Source: an uncultured Dorea sp. (lineage in GTDB: Bacteria > Bacillota_A > Clostridia > Lachnospirales > Lachnospiraceae). Taken from it: 27,656 nucleotides of DNA. Under the pieces are notes generated by a model that did not search any database, had not been told where the DNA came from, and worked only from the letters and a program-made list of their open reading frames with translations. The stretch spans positions 1-27,656 of the forward strand of contig CAJTRM010000034.1 of NCBI GenBank assembly GCA_910578865.1. The letters are read 5' to 3'. Numbering within the stretch: position 1 is the first letter of the stretch; every line of letters starts with the position of its first letter. Position numbers and translations under genes: made by a program. This document shows positions 16,212 to 24,253 of this stretch, one piece after another.

Positions 16212-18449
16212 GTGAGTATTTACGATACATTAAATGAGCCCCAGCGAGAAGCTGTAAATTATACCGATGGACCGCTTTTGATCCTGGCGGGGGCGGGCTC
16301 CGGAAAAACGAGGGTGCTGACTCACAGGATTGCGTATTTGATTGACGAAAAGGGAGTGAACCCGTGGAATATCCTGGCCATCACATTTACCAACAAGGCG
16401 GCGGGAGAGATGAGGAACAGAGTGGATCAGCTGGTAGGGTACGGCTCGGAAAGTATCTGGGTGAGCACGTTCCATTCGATGTGTGTAAGGATCCTGCGCC
16501 GCCATATCGGGCTTCTGGGATATGATACCAATTTTACCATCTATGATACAGATGACCAGAAAACATTGATGAAGGATATATGCAAGCTTTTGCAGATTGA
16601 CACGAAGATTTTGAAAGAAAGATCCCTGATGGCCAGCATTTCCCATGCAAAGGAGGAGCTGATCACGCCGGAGGAGTTTACTCTGAATGCGGGCGGGGAT
16701 TTCTCGCAGCGAAAGGTGGCGGAGGTCTACACAGAGTATGAAAGGCAGCTTCGCGCCAACAATGCGCTGGACTTTGACGATCTGCTGCTTAAGACTGTGC
16801 AGCTGTTTCAGACACAGAGAGACGTGCTGGACTATTATCAGGAGCGTTTCCGCTATATCATGGTGGACGAGTATCAGGATACTAATACAGTACAGTTTGA
16901 ACTGGTGAGGCTTTTGGCCTCCAGGTACAGGAATCTGTGTGTCGTAGGGGATGACGACCAGTCCATCTATAAGTTCCGAGGGGCCAATATTAAGAATATC
17001 CTGAATTTCGAGCAGTTCTTTGAAGAGACGAAGGTAATTAAGCTTGAGCAGAATTACCGGTCTACGGGAAATATTCTGAATGCGGCAAATGCAGTGATCC
17101 GCAATAATTATGGAAGAAAGAAGAAGACTCTCTGGACGGACAATGGGGACGGAGGGAAGATCCGGCTGCGCCAGTTTGACACAGCATTTGACGAGGCAGA
17201 GTATATTGTGGACGATATCCGCCGTCATGTGGACGACGGGGAGGGGGCCTATAATGACCATGCGATCCTGTACCGGACTAATGCCCAGTCACGTATGTTT
17301 GAAGAAAAATTTGTGTCGGCAAATGTCCCATATAAGATCGTAGGCGGAATCAATTTCTATGCGAGACGTGAGATCAAGGATCTGTTATCCTATCTGAAGA
17401 CGGTCGATAACGGCAAGGACGACCTGGCTGTGCGCCGGATCGTCAATGTGCCGAAACGGGGAATCGGGCTTACCAGTATTAACCGGGTGCAGGACTATGC
17501 TGCTGCGTATGAGATCGGGTTCTATGATGCGCTTCGTGCGGTGGATCTGATTCCGAATATCGGGAGAGGCGCCTCTAAGCTTGAGTCCTTTGTGGCGCTG
17601 ATTGAGCATTTTAAGACAGATGCGAAGGATATGAGCATTTCTGATCTTATGCAGGAGATCATTGAGGAAACGGGCTATATTGAGAGCCTTCAGGCGGAGG
17701 ATCTTATAGAGGCAGAGGCCAGAATCGAAAATATTGATGAGCTTATGAGTAAAATCGCCGCTTACGAGGAAGACTGTGAGGAGAGGAATGAGCCTGCCAC
17801 TCTCAGTGGATTTCTGGAAGAGGTGGCTCTGGTGGCAGATATTGACAGTCTGGATGAGAATACGGATTATGTCGTCCTCATGACGCTTCACAGTGCGAAA
17901 GGTCTTGAATTTCCTCATGTTTATCTTGCCGGGATGGAGGAGGGGCTGTTCCCCAGTTATATGACCATCTCGTCGGGAGATCAGGATGAGCTGGAGGAGG
18001 AGAGGCGGCTCTGCTATGTAGGAATCACAAGGGCGGAGGAGGAATTGACCCTCACCTGCGCGAGACGGCGGATGGTCCGGGGCGAGACTCAGTTTAACCG
18101 GATGTCCCGTTTCTTGAAAGAAATCCCTATGGAGCTGGTGTCTACAGGTGAGCTGTTTCAAAAAGAAGAAAAGCCGGAAAAGCTTGCACAGAAGACAAAT
18201 GCCTATATGCAGGCAAAACAGGCCTTCCACACGAAGCCTTTTGCGGCGGCCCGCCCGGCAAAGCAGTTCGGGAATCCGTCCGGAGGCCCGGGATATGCTG
18301 TGGGAGACCGGGTGCGCCATATGAAATTCGGGGAAGGTACGGTACAGAATATCATAGAAGGCGGCCGGGATTATGAGGTCACGGTAGAATTTGAAGGGGC
18401 AGGCGTGAAGAAGATGTTTGCCATGTTTGCGAAATTGGAGAAGATCTGA
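16212..18449 (+). CDS. pcrA: ATP-dependent DNA helicase PcrA/UvrD
   Basis: A 745-residue superfamily 1 helicase that unwinds DNA 3'-5' in repair and clears RNA polymerase or RecA from DNA. All motifs are in order: Q motif LNEPQREAV, Walker A AGAGSGKT (26-33), TFTNKAAGEM, DEYQDTN, GDDDQSIYKFRGA, LEQNYRST, LMTLHSAKGLEFPHV and LCYVGITRA. The C-terminal Tudor-like tail, GDRVRHMKFGEGTV onward, is the RNA-polymerase-binding module of PcrA. The start is GTG with AAAGGA ten bases upstream, aligning with the family N-terminus. It overlaps no neighbour and follows the desulfidase gene closely. Confidence 0.95.
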   Translation: MSIYDTLNEPQREAVNYTDGPLLILAGAGSGKTRVLTHRIAYLIDEKGVNPWNILAITFTNKAAGEMRNRVDQLVGYGSESIWVSTFHSMCVRILRRHIGLLGYDTNFTIYDTDDQKTLMKDICKLLQIDTKILKERSLMASISHAKEELITPEEFTLNAGGDFSQRKVAEVYTEYERQLRANNALDFDDLLLKTVQLFQTQRDVLDYYQERFRYIMVDEYQDTNTVQFELVRLLASRYRNLCVVGDDDQSIYKFRGANIKNILNFEQFFEETKVIKLEQNYRSTGNILNAANAVIRNNYGRKKKTLWTDNGDGGKIRLRQFDTAFDEAEYIVDDIRRHVDDGEGAYNDHAILYRTNAQSRMFEEKFVSANVPYKIVGGINFYARREIKDLLSYLKTVDNGKDDLAVRRIVNVPKRGIGLTSINRVQDYAAAYEIGFYDALRAVDLIPNIGRGASKLESFVALIEHFKTDAKDMSISDLMQEIIEETGYIESLQAEDLIEAEARIENIDELMSKIAAYEEDCEERNEPATLSGFLEEVALVADIDSLDENTDYVVLMTLHSAKGLEFPHVYLAGMEEGLFPSYMTISSGDQDELEEERRLCYVGITRAEEELTLTCARRRMVRGETQFNRMSRFLKEIPMELVSTGELFQKEEKPEKLAQKTNAYMQAKQAFHTKPFAAARPAKQFGNPSGGPGYAVGDRVRHMKFGEGTVQNIIEGGRDYEVTVEFEGAGVKKMFAMFAKLEKI

Positions 18450-18514
18450 CGGCCGGGCAGGTACATAAAATTTGCATATTTTGAAATAAATATATAGTAA
18501 TCTGAAAATGATGG

Positions 18515-18523
18515 TGTTATAAT
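18515..18523 (+). promoter_or_regulatory. Extended -10 promoter of the small acidic membrane protein
   Basis: TGTTATAAT at 18515-18523 fits an extended -10 (TGNTATAAT), which does not need a good -35. None is seen at the right distance. Confidence 0.5.
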
Positions 18524-18572
18524 AAGGGAAATAATGGAACCCGCCGGAAGGCAGGAGAAAGGATGTGGGAGC

Positions 18573-18815
18573 ATGAGTAAAGTAGAGGAACTTATTGCAG
18601 CAACAAGATTAAATGACCTTGTGAATAAAAAGGAAGAGGATAAGCAGTGTAAGACAGTTCTCTGGGCACTCGCTATTGTTGGCGCAGTTGCAGCAATCGC
18701 AGCGATTGCTTATGCAGTATATTGTTTCTTTACTCCGGATTATCTGGAAGACTTCGAGGAAGATTTTGAAGATGATTTCGATGATGATTTCTTCAATGAT
18801 GAAGATCAGGTTTAA
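18573..18815 (+). CDS. Small single-helix membrane protein with acidic tail
   Basis: 80 residues. The cytosolic N-terminus carries EELIAATRLNDLVNKKEEDK, then one membrane helix at about 28-53 (VLWALAIVGAVAAIAAIAYAV and onward). The C-terminus (54-80) is almost all Asp, Glu and Phe, with the repeated pattern DFEEDFEDDFDDDFF. I do not recognise a named family. I start it at ATG 18573, where AAAGGA lies nine bases upstream; the frame is open to 18534. A strong terminator follows, so it has its own transcript between pcrA and the NYN gene. The alanine/glycine-rich helix could promote self-association. Confidence 0.7.
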   Translation: MSKVEELIAATRLNDLVNKKEEDKQCKTVLWALAIVGAVAAIAAIAYAVYCFFTPDYLEDFEEDFEDDFDDDFFNDEDQV

Positions 18816-18844
18816 GGGACAATAATAAAAAATTAATAGGAAGG

Positions 18845-18899
18845 AAAAGCAGGTTGGAAGCCTATTTAGTGCAAACTGGCTCTCTTACCTGCTTTTTAT
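18845..18899 (+). terminator. Terminator after the small acidic membrane protein
   Basis: The arms 18845-18854 and 18887-18896 are a perfect 10-bp stem (AAAAGCAGGT and its complement) with a long loop. The right arm runs into five T. It lies just before the NYN gene. Confidence 0.7.
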
Positions 18900-18915
18900 C
18901 TTGAAGGAGTAGATT

Positions 18916-19839
18916 ATGGACGGACAATGCTTTGCATTATTGATCGATGCAGATAATATATCTGCGAAATATATTAAACCTATGCTGACGGAGCTGTCCA
19001 GGTATGGGAATATTACTTACAAAAGAATCTATGGGGACTGGACGAGTACCCAGCATTCCAGCTGGAAGGATGAGCTTCTGAAGAACTCTATTATGCCTAT
19101 TCAGCAGTTCAGCTATACCCAGGGAAAGAATGCGACGGATTCTGCTATGATCATTGACGCTATGGATATTTTGTATACTAACGATGTGGACGGATTTTGT
19201 ATTGTTTCCAGCGACAGTGATTTTACAAGGCTGGTGAGCCGGCTGAGAGAGAGCGGGAAGACGGTGATCGGAATGGGAGAGAATAAAACGCCGGAGCCGT
19301 TCCGAAAGGCCTGCGATAAATTTACAATCCTTGAGAATCTGCTGGCAGAGCAGACGCCGGGCACCGCAAAGGATGCCCAGGACGTACGGCGCAAGGATAA
19401 GATTGAGGAAGAGATCGTACAGATGATCCTGGAAAATCAGGATAACAACAAGCAGACAGGGCTCGGGGAGGTAGGCAGCCGTCTGGTCAGCCTGCACCCG
19501 GATTTTGACGTCAGAAGTTACGGGTATAATATGCTGTCCAAATTCCTGGAGGAATTTGAAAAGATTGAAGTTGTGAAGAAGGGCAACTTCCTTGCGGTTA
19601 CGCTCAAGCAGGATAAGAACCGCAAGGCGGACGTGGATCAGTATGTTCTCGGTATCGTAAGAGAGGCCGGCAAGCCGGGGGTTGAACTCAGTACCCTTGG
19701 AAACCGGGTCTATGAGAAATATAAGGACTTTAAGATCAATGATTATGGTTATTCCCAATTCAACCAATATGTGAAGAGCATAAAGAAGGTGAAGGTTGAA
19801 AAGGCGGGGACAATCTTGATCGCGAAATATAAGGAGTAG
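18916..19839 (+). CDS. NYN-domain putative RNase with two OST-HTH/LOTUS domains
   Basis: A 307-residue protein. The N-terminal NYN (PIN-like) domain covers about 5-140, with the acidic pocket D11/N14 (LIDADNIS), D75 (NATDSAMIIDAMDIL) and D100/D102 (VSSDSDFTRLV). Two OST-HTH winged helices follow, at about 160-230 and 238-305, each ending in a conserved GYxxxxxF turn (YGYNMLSKFLEEF, YGYSQFNQYVKSI). NYN proteins are metal-dependent RNases, and OST-HTH domains bind RNA, so an RNA-processing or decay role is likely. GAAGGAG precedes the ATG. The same architecture (LabA/DUF88-like) is widespread. The target is unknown. Confidence 0.88.
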   Translation: MDGQCFALLIDADNISAKYIKPMLTELSRYGNITYKRIYGDWTSTQHSSWKDELLKNSIMPIQQFSYTQGKNATDSAMIIDAMDILYTNDVDGFCIVSSDSDFTRLVSRLRESGKTVIGMGENKTPEPFRKACDKFTILENLLAEQTPGTAKDAQDVRRKDKIEEEIVQMILENQDNNKQTGLGEVGSRLVSLHPDFDVRSYGYNMLSKFLEEFEKIEVVKKGNFLAVTLKQDKNRKADVDQYVLGIVREAGKPGVELSTLGNRVYEKYKDFKINDYGYSQFNQYVKSIKKVKVEKAGTILIAKYKE

Positions 19840-19915
19840 GATGCAGAGGCAGTAAATCAGAACTGTGGGAGTAATTTCTGCATTAAAGAATAAATTTGGA
19901 AAGGTTTGAAAGAGT

Positions 19916-21337
19916 ATGAAAAAGGGGCAGATCTATGAGGGAATGATTGAGTCTGTGGATTTTCCGAATAAAGGAAAGATCCTTTTACCGGAGGAGGATC
20001 GGACAGTTATTGTAAAAAACGGGATTCCGGGGCAGAAGGTGCGCTTTTCTGTGAACAAGGTCCGGAAAGGGAAGGCCGAAGGCCGAATCCTTGAGGTTCT
20101 GGAGACTGCGCCGGGAGAGATAGAGCCGGCCTGTCCGCATTTTGGACTGTGCGGAGGCTGTACCTATCAAAATCTTCCCTATGAGGAGCAGCTTAAGCTA
20201 AAGGAAGGACAGCTTAAGGCTATGATGGATGAGGCTGTGGAAGGAGATTATATGTGGGAAGGGGTAAGCCCGAGCCCTGCGCCTGAGGAGTACCGCAATA
20301 AGATGGAGTTTTCCTTTGGGGATGAGTACAAGGACGGCCCCATAGCGCTTGGAATGCATAAGAGAGGCAGTTTCCATGACATTGTAAATGTGGGACAGTG
20401 CCGGATCGTGGATGAGGATTACCGGCAGATCCTGGGGTGTACGCTGGAGGCAGCGGGGAAGTCCGGGCTTCCGTATTACCATCGGATGCGCCACACCGGC
20501 TTTTTCAGGCACTTGCTGGTACGCAAAGCTGCTAAGACAAAAGAGATTCTCATTGATCTGGTAACAACTACCCAGCTGCCTTATGCAGAGCAGTTTGACT
20601 GGGAGGCGTGGTGCAGAAGACTTCGGGAGCTGCCGCTGACCGGGAGGATCACAGGGATTCTGCACACCAAAAATGACAGTGTGGCAGATGTGGTCAGAGA
20701 TGAAGGAACGGATGTCCTGTATGGGCAGGACTATTTCTATGAGGAGCTTTTAGGGCTCCGTTTTCAGATTACGCCTTTTTCTTTCTTCCAGACAAACTCT
20801 CTGGGAGCAGAGGTTCTGTACGAAAAAACAAGAGATTATATTGGAGAGACGAAGGACAAGGTGATCTTCGACCTGTACAGCGGTACCGGAACGATCGCGC
20901 AGATCCTGGCGCCGGTTGCGAAAAAGGTAGTGGGGGTAGAGATCGTGGAGGAGGCCGTGGAGGCAGCCCGGAAGAACGCCGGGCTGAACGGCCTTGACAA
21001 TTGCAGCTTCTGGGCAGGTGATGTTCTGAAAGTGATCGATGAACTTCGGGAGGTGCCGGATCTGATCGTGCTTGATCCGCCCCGGGACGGGGTGAACCCG
21101 AAAGCGCTGGAGAAGATTATCGGGTTCGGTGTGGAGCGGATGGTGTATATTGCGTGTAAGCCTACCAGCCTTGTGCGGGATCTTGAGATGCTGCAGGGGA
21201 GAGGATACCGGGTGGAGAAGATTGGGGGAGTGGATCTGTTTCCGGGGACGGTACATGTGGAGACTGTATGTTTATTGTCCAAACTTCATGCAGACCAACA
21301 TCTCGAAGTAGAGCGTAGACGGATAAGCTTGATTTGA
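19916..21337 (+). CDS. rlmD: 23S rRNA (uracil-5)-methyltransferase RlmD, 3' end altered
   Basis: A 473-residue RlmD/RumA-family enzyme that methylates U1939 of 23S rRNA with SAM. It has a TRAM domain (1-62), then the 4Fe-4S cysteines C73, C79, C82 and C162, the SAM motif FDLYSGTGT, DPPRDG, nucleophile C414 (YIACKPTS) and general base E449 in HVET. Catalytic parts are complete. After HVETVCLLSKLHADQH the reading frame goes out of register with a recognisable further tail domain and stops early at 21337, giving a spurious ERRRISLI end. The enzyme is probably still active because usual RlmD proteins end soon after HVET. The AT-rich island begins here. Confidence 0.9.
   Translation: MKKGQIYEGMIESVDFPNKGKILLPEEDRTVIVKNGIPGQKVRFSVNKVRKGKAEGRILEVLETAPGEIEPACPHFGLCGGCTYQNLPYEEQLKLKEGQLKAMMDEAVEGDYMWEGVSPSPAPEEYRNKMEFSFGDEYKDGPIALGMHKRGSFHDIVNVGQCRIVDEDYRQILGCTLEAAGKSGLPYYHRMRHTGFFRHLLVRKAAKTKEILIDLVTTTQLPYAEQFDWEAWCRRLRELPLTGRITGILHTKNDSVADVVRDEGTDVLYGQDYFYEELLGLRFQITPFSFFQTNSLGAEVLYEKTRDYIGETKDKVIFDLYSGTGTIAQILAPVAKKVVGVEIVEEAVEAARKNAGLNGLDNCSFWAGDVLKVIDELREVPDLIVLDPPRDGVNPKALEKIIGFGVERMVYIACKPTSLVRDLEMLQGRGYRVEKIGGVDLFPGTVHVETVCLLSKLHADQHLEVERRRISLI
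21253..21264 (+). repeat. Left att-like repeat, HVET-coding core of rlmD
   Basis: ACATGTGGAGAC at 21253-21264 matches ACATGTGGAAAC at 27223-27234 with one difference. Both encode HVET in the same frame context, followed by VCLLS or IVLLS. Known streptococcal phages and ICEs insert in this part of the rum/rlmD gene. The pair flanks a 5.97-kb AT-rich segment. Confidence 0.6.
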
Positions 21338-21455
21338 TGGCGGCGGAGGGCAAGACAACCTATGAGGAAATCAAGGATTATGTTCTGACCGAAGTGGGTT
21401 GAAAGTCAGCAACTTATATATTGTACAGGTAAAGCAGAAGTACGGGATTATTTGA
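21281..21455 (+). pseudogene. Decayed RlmD C-terminal tail domain
   Basis: From 21322 one frame reads DKLDLMAAEGKTTYEEIKDY and onward to a TGA at 21400. The -1 frame then continues LKVSNLYIVQVKQKYGII from 21399. Together they give the tail domain known after RlmD in many Lachnospiraceae, with TYxxIxxYV, GxKVxxxYI and VKxxxG positions shared with the intact copy at 27.2-27.57 kb. One lost base near 21310-21321 and one near 21399 break it. The sequence is clear; the function of the tail is unknown. Confidence 0.65.
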
Positions 21456-21544
21456 GAGAGAACTAGAAGAGGGCAAAGTTTGGAGATTACAGGTAACCTA
21501 AATGTTCGACGAAGAAAGAGGATTACCCCATTTTCTTTTCTACC

Positions 21545-21946
21545 ATGAGAGGGCTGAGTAAGGGTAATTCGGACGATAAGATATATTGCACAAATGAAGA
21601 CGATCCCTATATGATAGATGAGCATTTAGTTGTAAAACATGAGTTCAGACAAGCAAATAATTTTTATCAAGAAGCGGAGATATTACTGATAGAAACATTG
21701 AGATTTAAGGATTTTAGTCTTCAAACCGAGAACTATTCTATTAAATCATTCAAAGATTCTTATGAGAATACGGGGAGAATGGATGCGAAATTTTATCAGG
21801 AAAAGTATGGTGCAATAGAGAGAATATTCAGGAACTATGATGCGTATATAAAGTATTTAGATGAAGTGGTTCTGGTGATGGAAATAGCTATTGAACAAGG
21901 AGAAGGTGCAATATTAAAATGTAAATTGGAAAGGGATTTGTTATGA
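21545..21946 (+). CDS. Unrecognised 133-residue protein overlapping the RES gene
   Basis: A hydrophilic, largely helical protein rich in Glu, Tyr and Phe (HEFRQANNFYQEAEILLIETLRF, then FYQEKYGAIERIFRNYDAYIKYLDEVVLVMEIAIEQGEG). It has no HTH or other domain I recognise. It overlaps the RES gene by four bases (ATGA at 21943), so the two are translationally coupled, as in toxin-antitoxin pairs. The start is uncertain: ATG 21545 has no good ribosome site, and ATG 21611 is an alternative. GC is low, as in the rest of the island. It could be the antidote or an adaptor of the RES protein. Confidence 0.6.
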   Translation: MRGLSKGNSDDKIYCTNEDDPYMIDEHLVVKHEFRQANNFYQEAEILLIETLRFKDFSLQTENYSIKSFKDSYENTGRMDAKFYQEKYGAIERIFRNYDAYIKYLDEVVLVMEIAIEQGEGAILKCKLERDLL

Positions 21947-22851
21947 ATAATGAGAATATCGAATTAAGAAAAGCAGCAGAACAAGATTTCAGGAATATCA
22001 CATCTGTAGCACTGTTTAATAATTTGTATTGGTGGGCTTCTGGTAGTCATGAATTTAATAAGGAGGATGTGCAAAAAGCACTATGGTTGATGGATGAAAT
22101 ATTATTAAATGACTTTAAGGAGCAATTTATTATTTCTATACCAGAAGGTACAATTTTCTATCGTGCGCGCATTTTAGACGAAAAGGATGATAAAAGAGTT
22201 GACAAGGGAATCGGATATTCAAAAGAGCGGTTGTATGGATATAATTGGCAGGAATCCAAAGAACCGTCTGCCTCAAAAGCAAAGGCTGGGCGTATGAGCA
22301 GGGAAAATGAAGTGGCTTTGTATTTGGCATCGGATGAAATAACTGCTTGCTCGGAAATAAAACCGTCAATTCGGCAGAGGGTTTCGGTTGCGCAATTTAA
22401 ATCAACGAAGGATATACAAGCTATTGATTTTTCAAAATTGAAATATTCAAGACCGTTGGACATTAATGATGAAAAATATGATGCGGATGCGCGACAGTTT
22501 TTGAAAAAGGTGCTTGCCCTTTTTACGATGCCAGTATGTAATGAGGATTATTGTATAACGCAAAAAATAGCAGATCATTTTCGTAAAAAGTGCTATACAG
22601 GATTTAGATATAGGAGTTTCTACACGAATGGGAATAACTATACTTTTTTTGATGACAGCATGAAATACTTTCAGTGGATAGATAGTCGCGTGCTTATTTA
22701 CTATGCCACTGCCAGTCTGTTTGTTTCGGTGGATGAATTAGAAGACCATAAGGATATTAGACATATAGAAAGTGTGGAGCAGAGTGTTAAAAGAAAAACA
22801 AAAGATGAGCTTTTAAAACAAATAAAAATCCGACAGAGCTTTAAAGGTTAA
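21943..22851 (+). CDS. RES-domain protein, putative NAD-degrading toxin
   Basis: A 302-residue protein. The N-terminal 65 residues are helical (ELRKAAEQDFRNITSVALF). The RES domain at about 68-255 shows the family's name-giving residues: R74 in FYRAR, E138 in SDEITACSEIK and S225 in GFRYRSFYTNGNNYTFF. GRMSREN at 117-122 and ALYLASDEITA are also typical. RES toxins degrade NAD+ and arrest the cell. The usual partner is an XRE/DUF2384 antitoxin, which is absent here. GGAAAGGG gives a good ribosome site before the ATG. This larger RES form with an N-terminal extension resembles those found in nucleic-acid conflict loci; I infer a defence role. Confidence 0.8.
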   Translation: MNNENIELRKAAEQDFRNITSVALFNNLYWWASGSHEFNKEDVQKALWLMDEILLNDFKEQFIISIPEGTIFYRARILDEKDDKRVDKGIGYSKERLYGYNWQESKEPSASKAKAGRMSRENEVALYLASDEITACSEIKPSIRQRVSVAQFKSTKDIQAIDFSKLKYSRPLDINDEKYDADARQFLKKVLALFTMPVCNEDYCITQKIADHFRKKCYTGFRYRSFYTNGNNYTFFDDSMKYFQWIDSRVLIYYATASLFVSVDELEDHKDIRHIESVEQSVKRKTKDELLKQIKIRQSFKG

Positions 22852-23057
22852 ATTTGAAATAATTCATATGAGGAAGCACAAAAATATTAGCTGTCTTTAT
22901 TGCAATAATACTAGATTTGCAGAGAGTATGCAGGATGAACATTGGGTGATGCCAGACAATGTGTTTTAAGAGGATATTTACGATTGGATAGTTGGATCAA
23001 TATATTGAATGAGGACGTCTTGAAATTTACTATAAAAATAAAAAGGTACAGGGTAAA
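22852..23057 (+). other. Spacer with a 33-codon open frame
   Basis: The only candidate gene is 22868-22969 (33 residues, with CLYCNN near the start). It lacks a ribosome site and is probably a remnant. Nothing else is recognised. Confidence 0.35.
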
Positions 23058-23931
23058 GTGGAGTTGAGTAATTATGGAGAAATTCTGATATATCAGTCAG
23101 AGGATGGATTAACTAATATAGAAGTCAAGATGCAAGATGAAACAGTATGGTTATCACAACAGCAAATGGCAGATTTATTTCAAACATCAAGAACGAATAT
23201 TGTAGAACACATAAAACATATCTATGCAGAAGACGAGCTTGACGAAGTTTCAACCTGTCGGAAATTCCGACAGGTTCGTACAGAAGGAAATCGTAAGGTA
23301 TCCAGAGAAATGCCCTATTATAATCTTGACATGATTATTTCTCTTGGATATAGAGTAAAATCTAAAATTGCTACAAATTTCCGTCGGTGGGCTACCGAAC
23401 GATTAAAAGAGTACATGATAAAAGGCTTCACGGTGGATGATGAACGACTGAAAAATCTGGGTGGAGGTAATTACTGGAAAGAGTTACTAGACCGTATTCG
23501 GGATATCCGCTCATCTGAAAAAGTCATGTACCGACAGGTACTTGACCTTTATGCAACAAGTGTTGATTATGATCCCAAGAGTAGTGAATCCATTGCATTT
23601 TTCAAAATGATACAAAATAAATTACACTAATAAAGAGTTAAAGATCTTAAATAATATTGTGGCAGGTTATTTTGATTTTGTTGAGATACAGGCTATGCGC
23701 CATAATCCCATGTATATGGCAGATTATGTGGAGCACCTTGATAATGTCTTAAAAACTACAGGAGAAAAGGTGTTGCAGGGAGCCGGAAAGATTAGTCATA
23801 CACAGGAAATTGAAAAGGCAACAGAAGAATATCGGAAATATCAGGTACAGAACTTGTCGCCAGTTGAAGAAGAATATTTGGAAAACATTAAAAATATTCA
23901 TAGCACAGTGAAGAAAAAAGGTAAGAATTGA
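23058..23931 (+). pseudogene. rhuM-like gene broken by an internal deletion
   Basis: The first part (23058-23630, 190 codons) is a RhuM-family N-terminus: GEILIYQSEDGLTNIEVKMQDETVWLSQQQMADLF, a HTH-like TSRTNIVEHIKHIY stretch and the NLDMIISLGYRVKS block. It ends abruptly after FFKMIQNKLH. The second part resumes in another frame from about 23621 (NYTNKELKILNNIVAGYFDF) through an in-frame region at 23659-23931 that holds the family C-terminus. About 45-50 codons between them are missing. RhuM proteins are usually 330-345 residues and are tied to virulence and mobile islands. As it stands the protein is truncated. The start is GTG with weak ribosome-site support. Confidence 0.75.
23252..23276. 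repeat. 25-bp perfect palindrome inside the rhuM remnant
   Basis: AACCTGTCGGAA (23252-23263) and TTCCGACAGGTT (23265-23276) are perfect 12-bp arms around a single A. It codes for STCRKFRQVR. It could be a protein-binding site or a result of the coding sequence. Confidence 0.5.
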
Positions 23932-24031
23932 ACTTAAAAGTATATTTATATAAATGATGGGATAAAAAAGAGATTTTTAAGGTGTTAGTGGAAATATGAG
24001 TTTGGACAATGATGAACATATTGAATGTGTG

Positions 24032-24192
24032 GTGTGGATACAAAAGAAACATATCTAGAGATCCTTTGTTTTAGGCAGTTTTATAAGCATTTTGTGTTTG
24101 TGGAAGATGAAGAGGGGAATCGGAAGAAGAGGATGGAGAAGTATTTTGAGGTTTCGGCGGTGGTTGATGTGGGGTGTGTGGATACAAAAGAA
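24032..24192 (+). repeat. 17-bp direct repeats spaced 144 bp
   Basis: GTGTGGATACAAAAGAA occurs at 24032-24048 and 24176-24192. Both copies read VDTKE in the same frame. This could be a tandem duplication relic or two copies of a domain motif. Confidence 0.5.
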
Positions 24193-24220
24193 CCTGTTTA
24201 ATGAATTATTTACGATAGAA

Positions 24221-24253
24221 TTTCAGTTGTTCGGAATTTTTGAACAACTGAAA
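24221..24253. repeat. 12-bp inverted repeat with 9-base loop
   Basis: TTTCAGTTGTTC (24221-24232) pairs perfectly with GAACAACTGAAA (24242-24253). No T tract follows on either strand, so it does not look like an intrinsic terminator. It lies in the decayed stretch before the ATPase gene. Confidence 0.5.

Noticed and set aside
16230..17261. Long minus-strand frame opposite pcrA (343 codons)
   Set aside because: It lies wholly antisense to a gene with all helicase motifs; no ribosome site and no recognisable domain.
17385..18320. Minus-strand frame of 311 codons opposite the pcrA 3' half
   Set aside because: Same reason: antisense shadow of a conserved gene, with no initiation signals.
14755..18500. 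Recurring ATATAGTAA strings as further copies of the MITE-like ends
   Set aside because: Those near 14757 and 18491 lack the GTAACAGTTCAG part and a partner arm; they are explained by AT-rich promoter sequence.
18937..19767. Minus-strand frame of 276 codons opposite the NYN gene
   Set aside because: Antisense to a clear NYN/OST-HTH gene, no family signature, so a codon-bias shadow.
24221..24253. LexA-type operator for the ATPase-dinD unit
   Set aside because: The arms read GTTC...GAAC with a 9-base gap, the opposite arrangement to the Firmicute SOS box GAAC-N4-GTTC.
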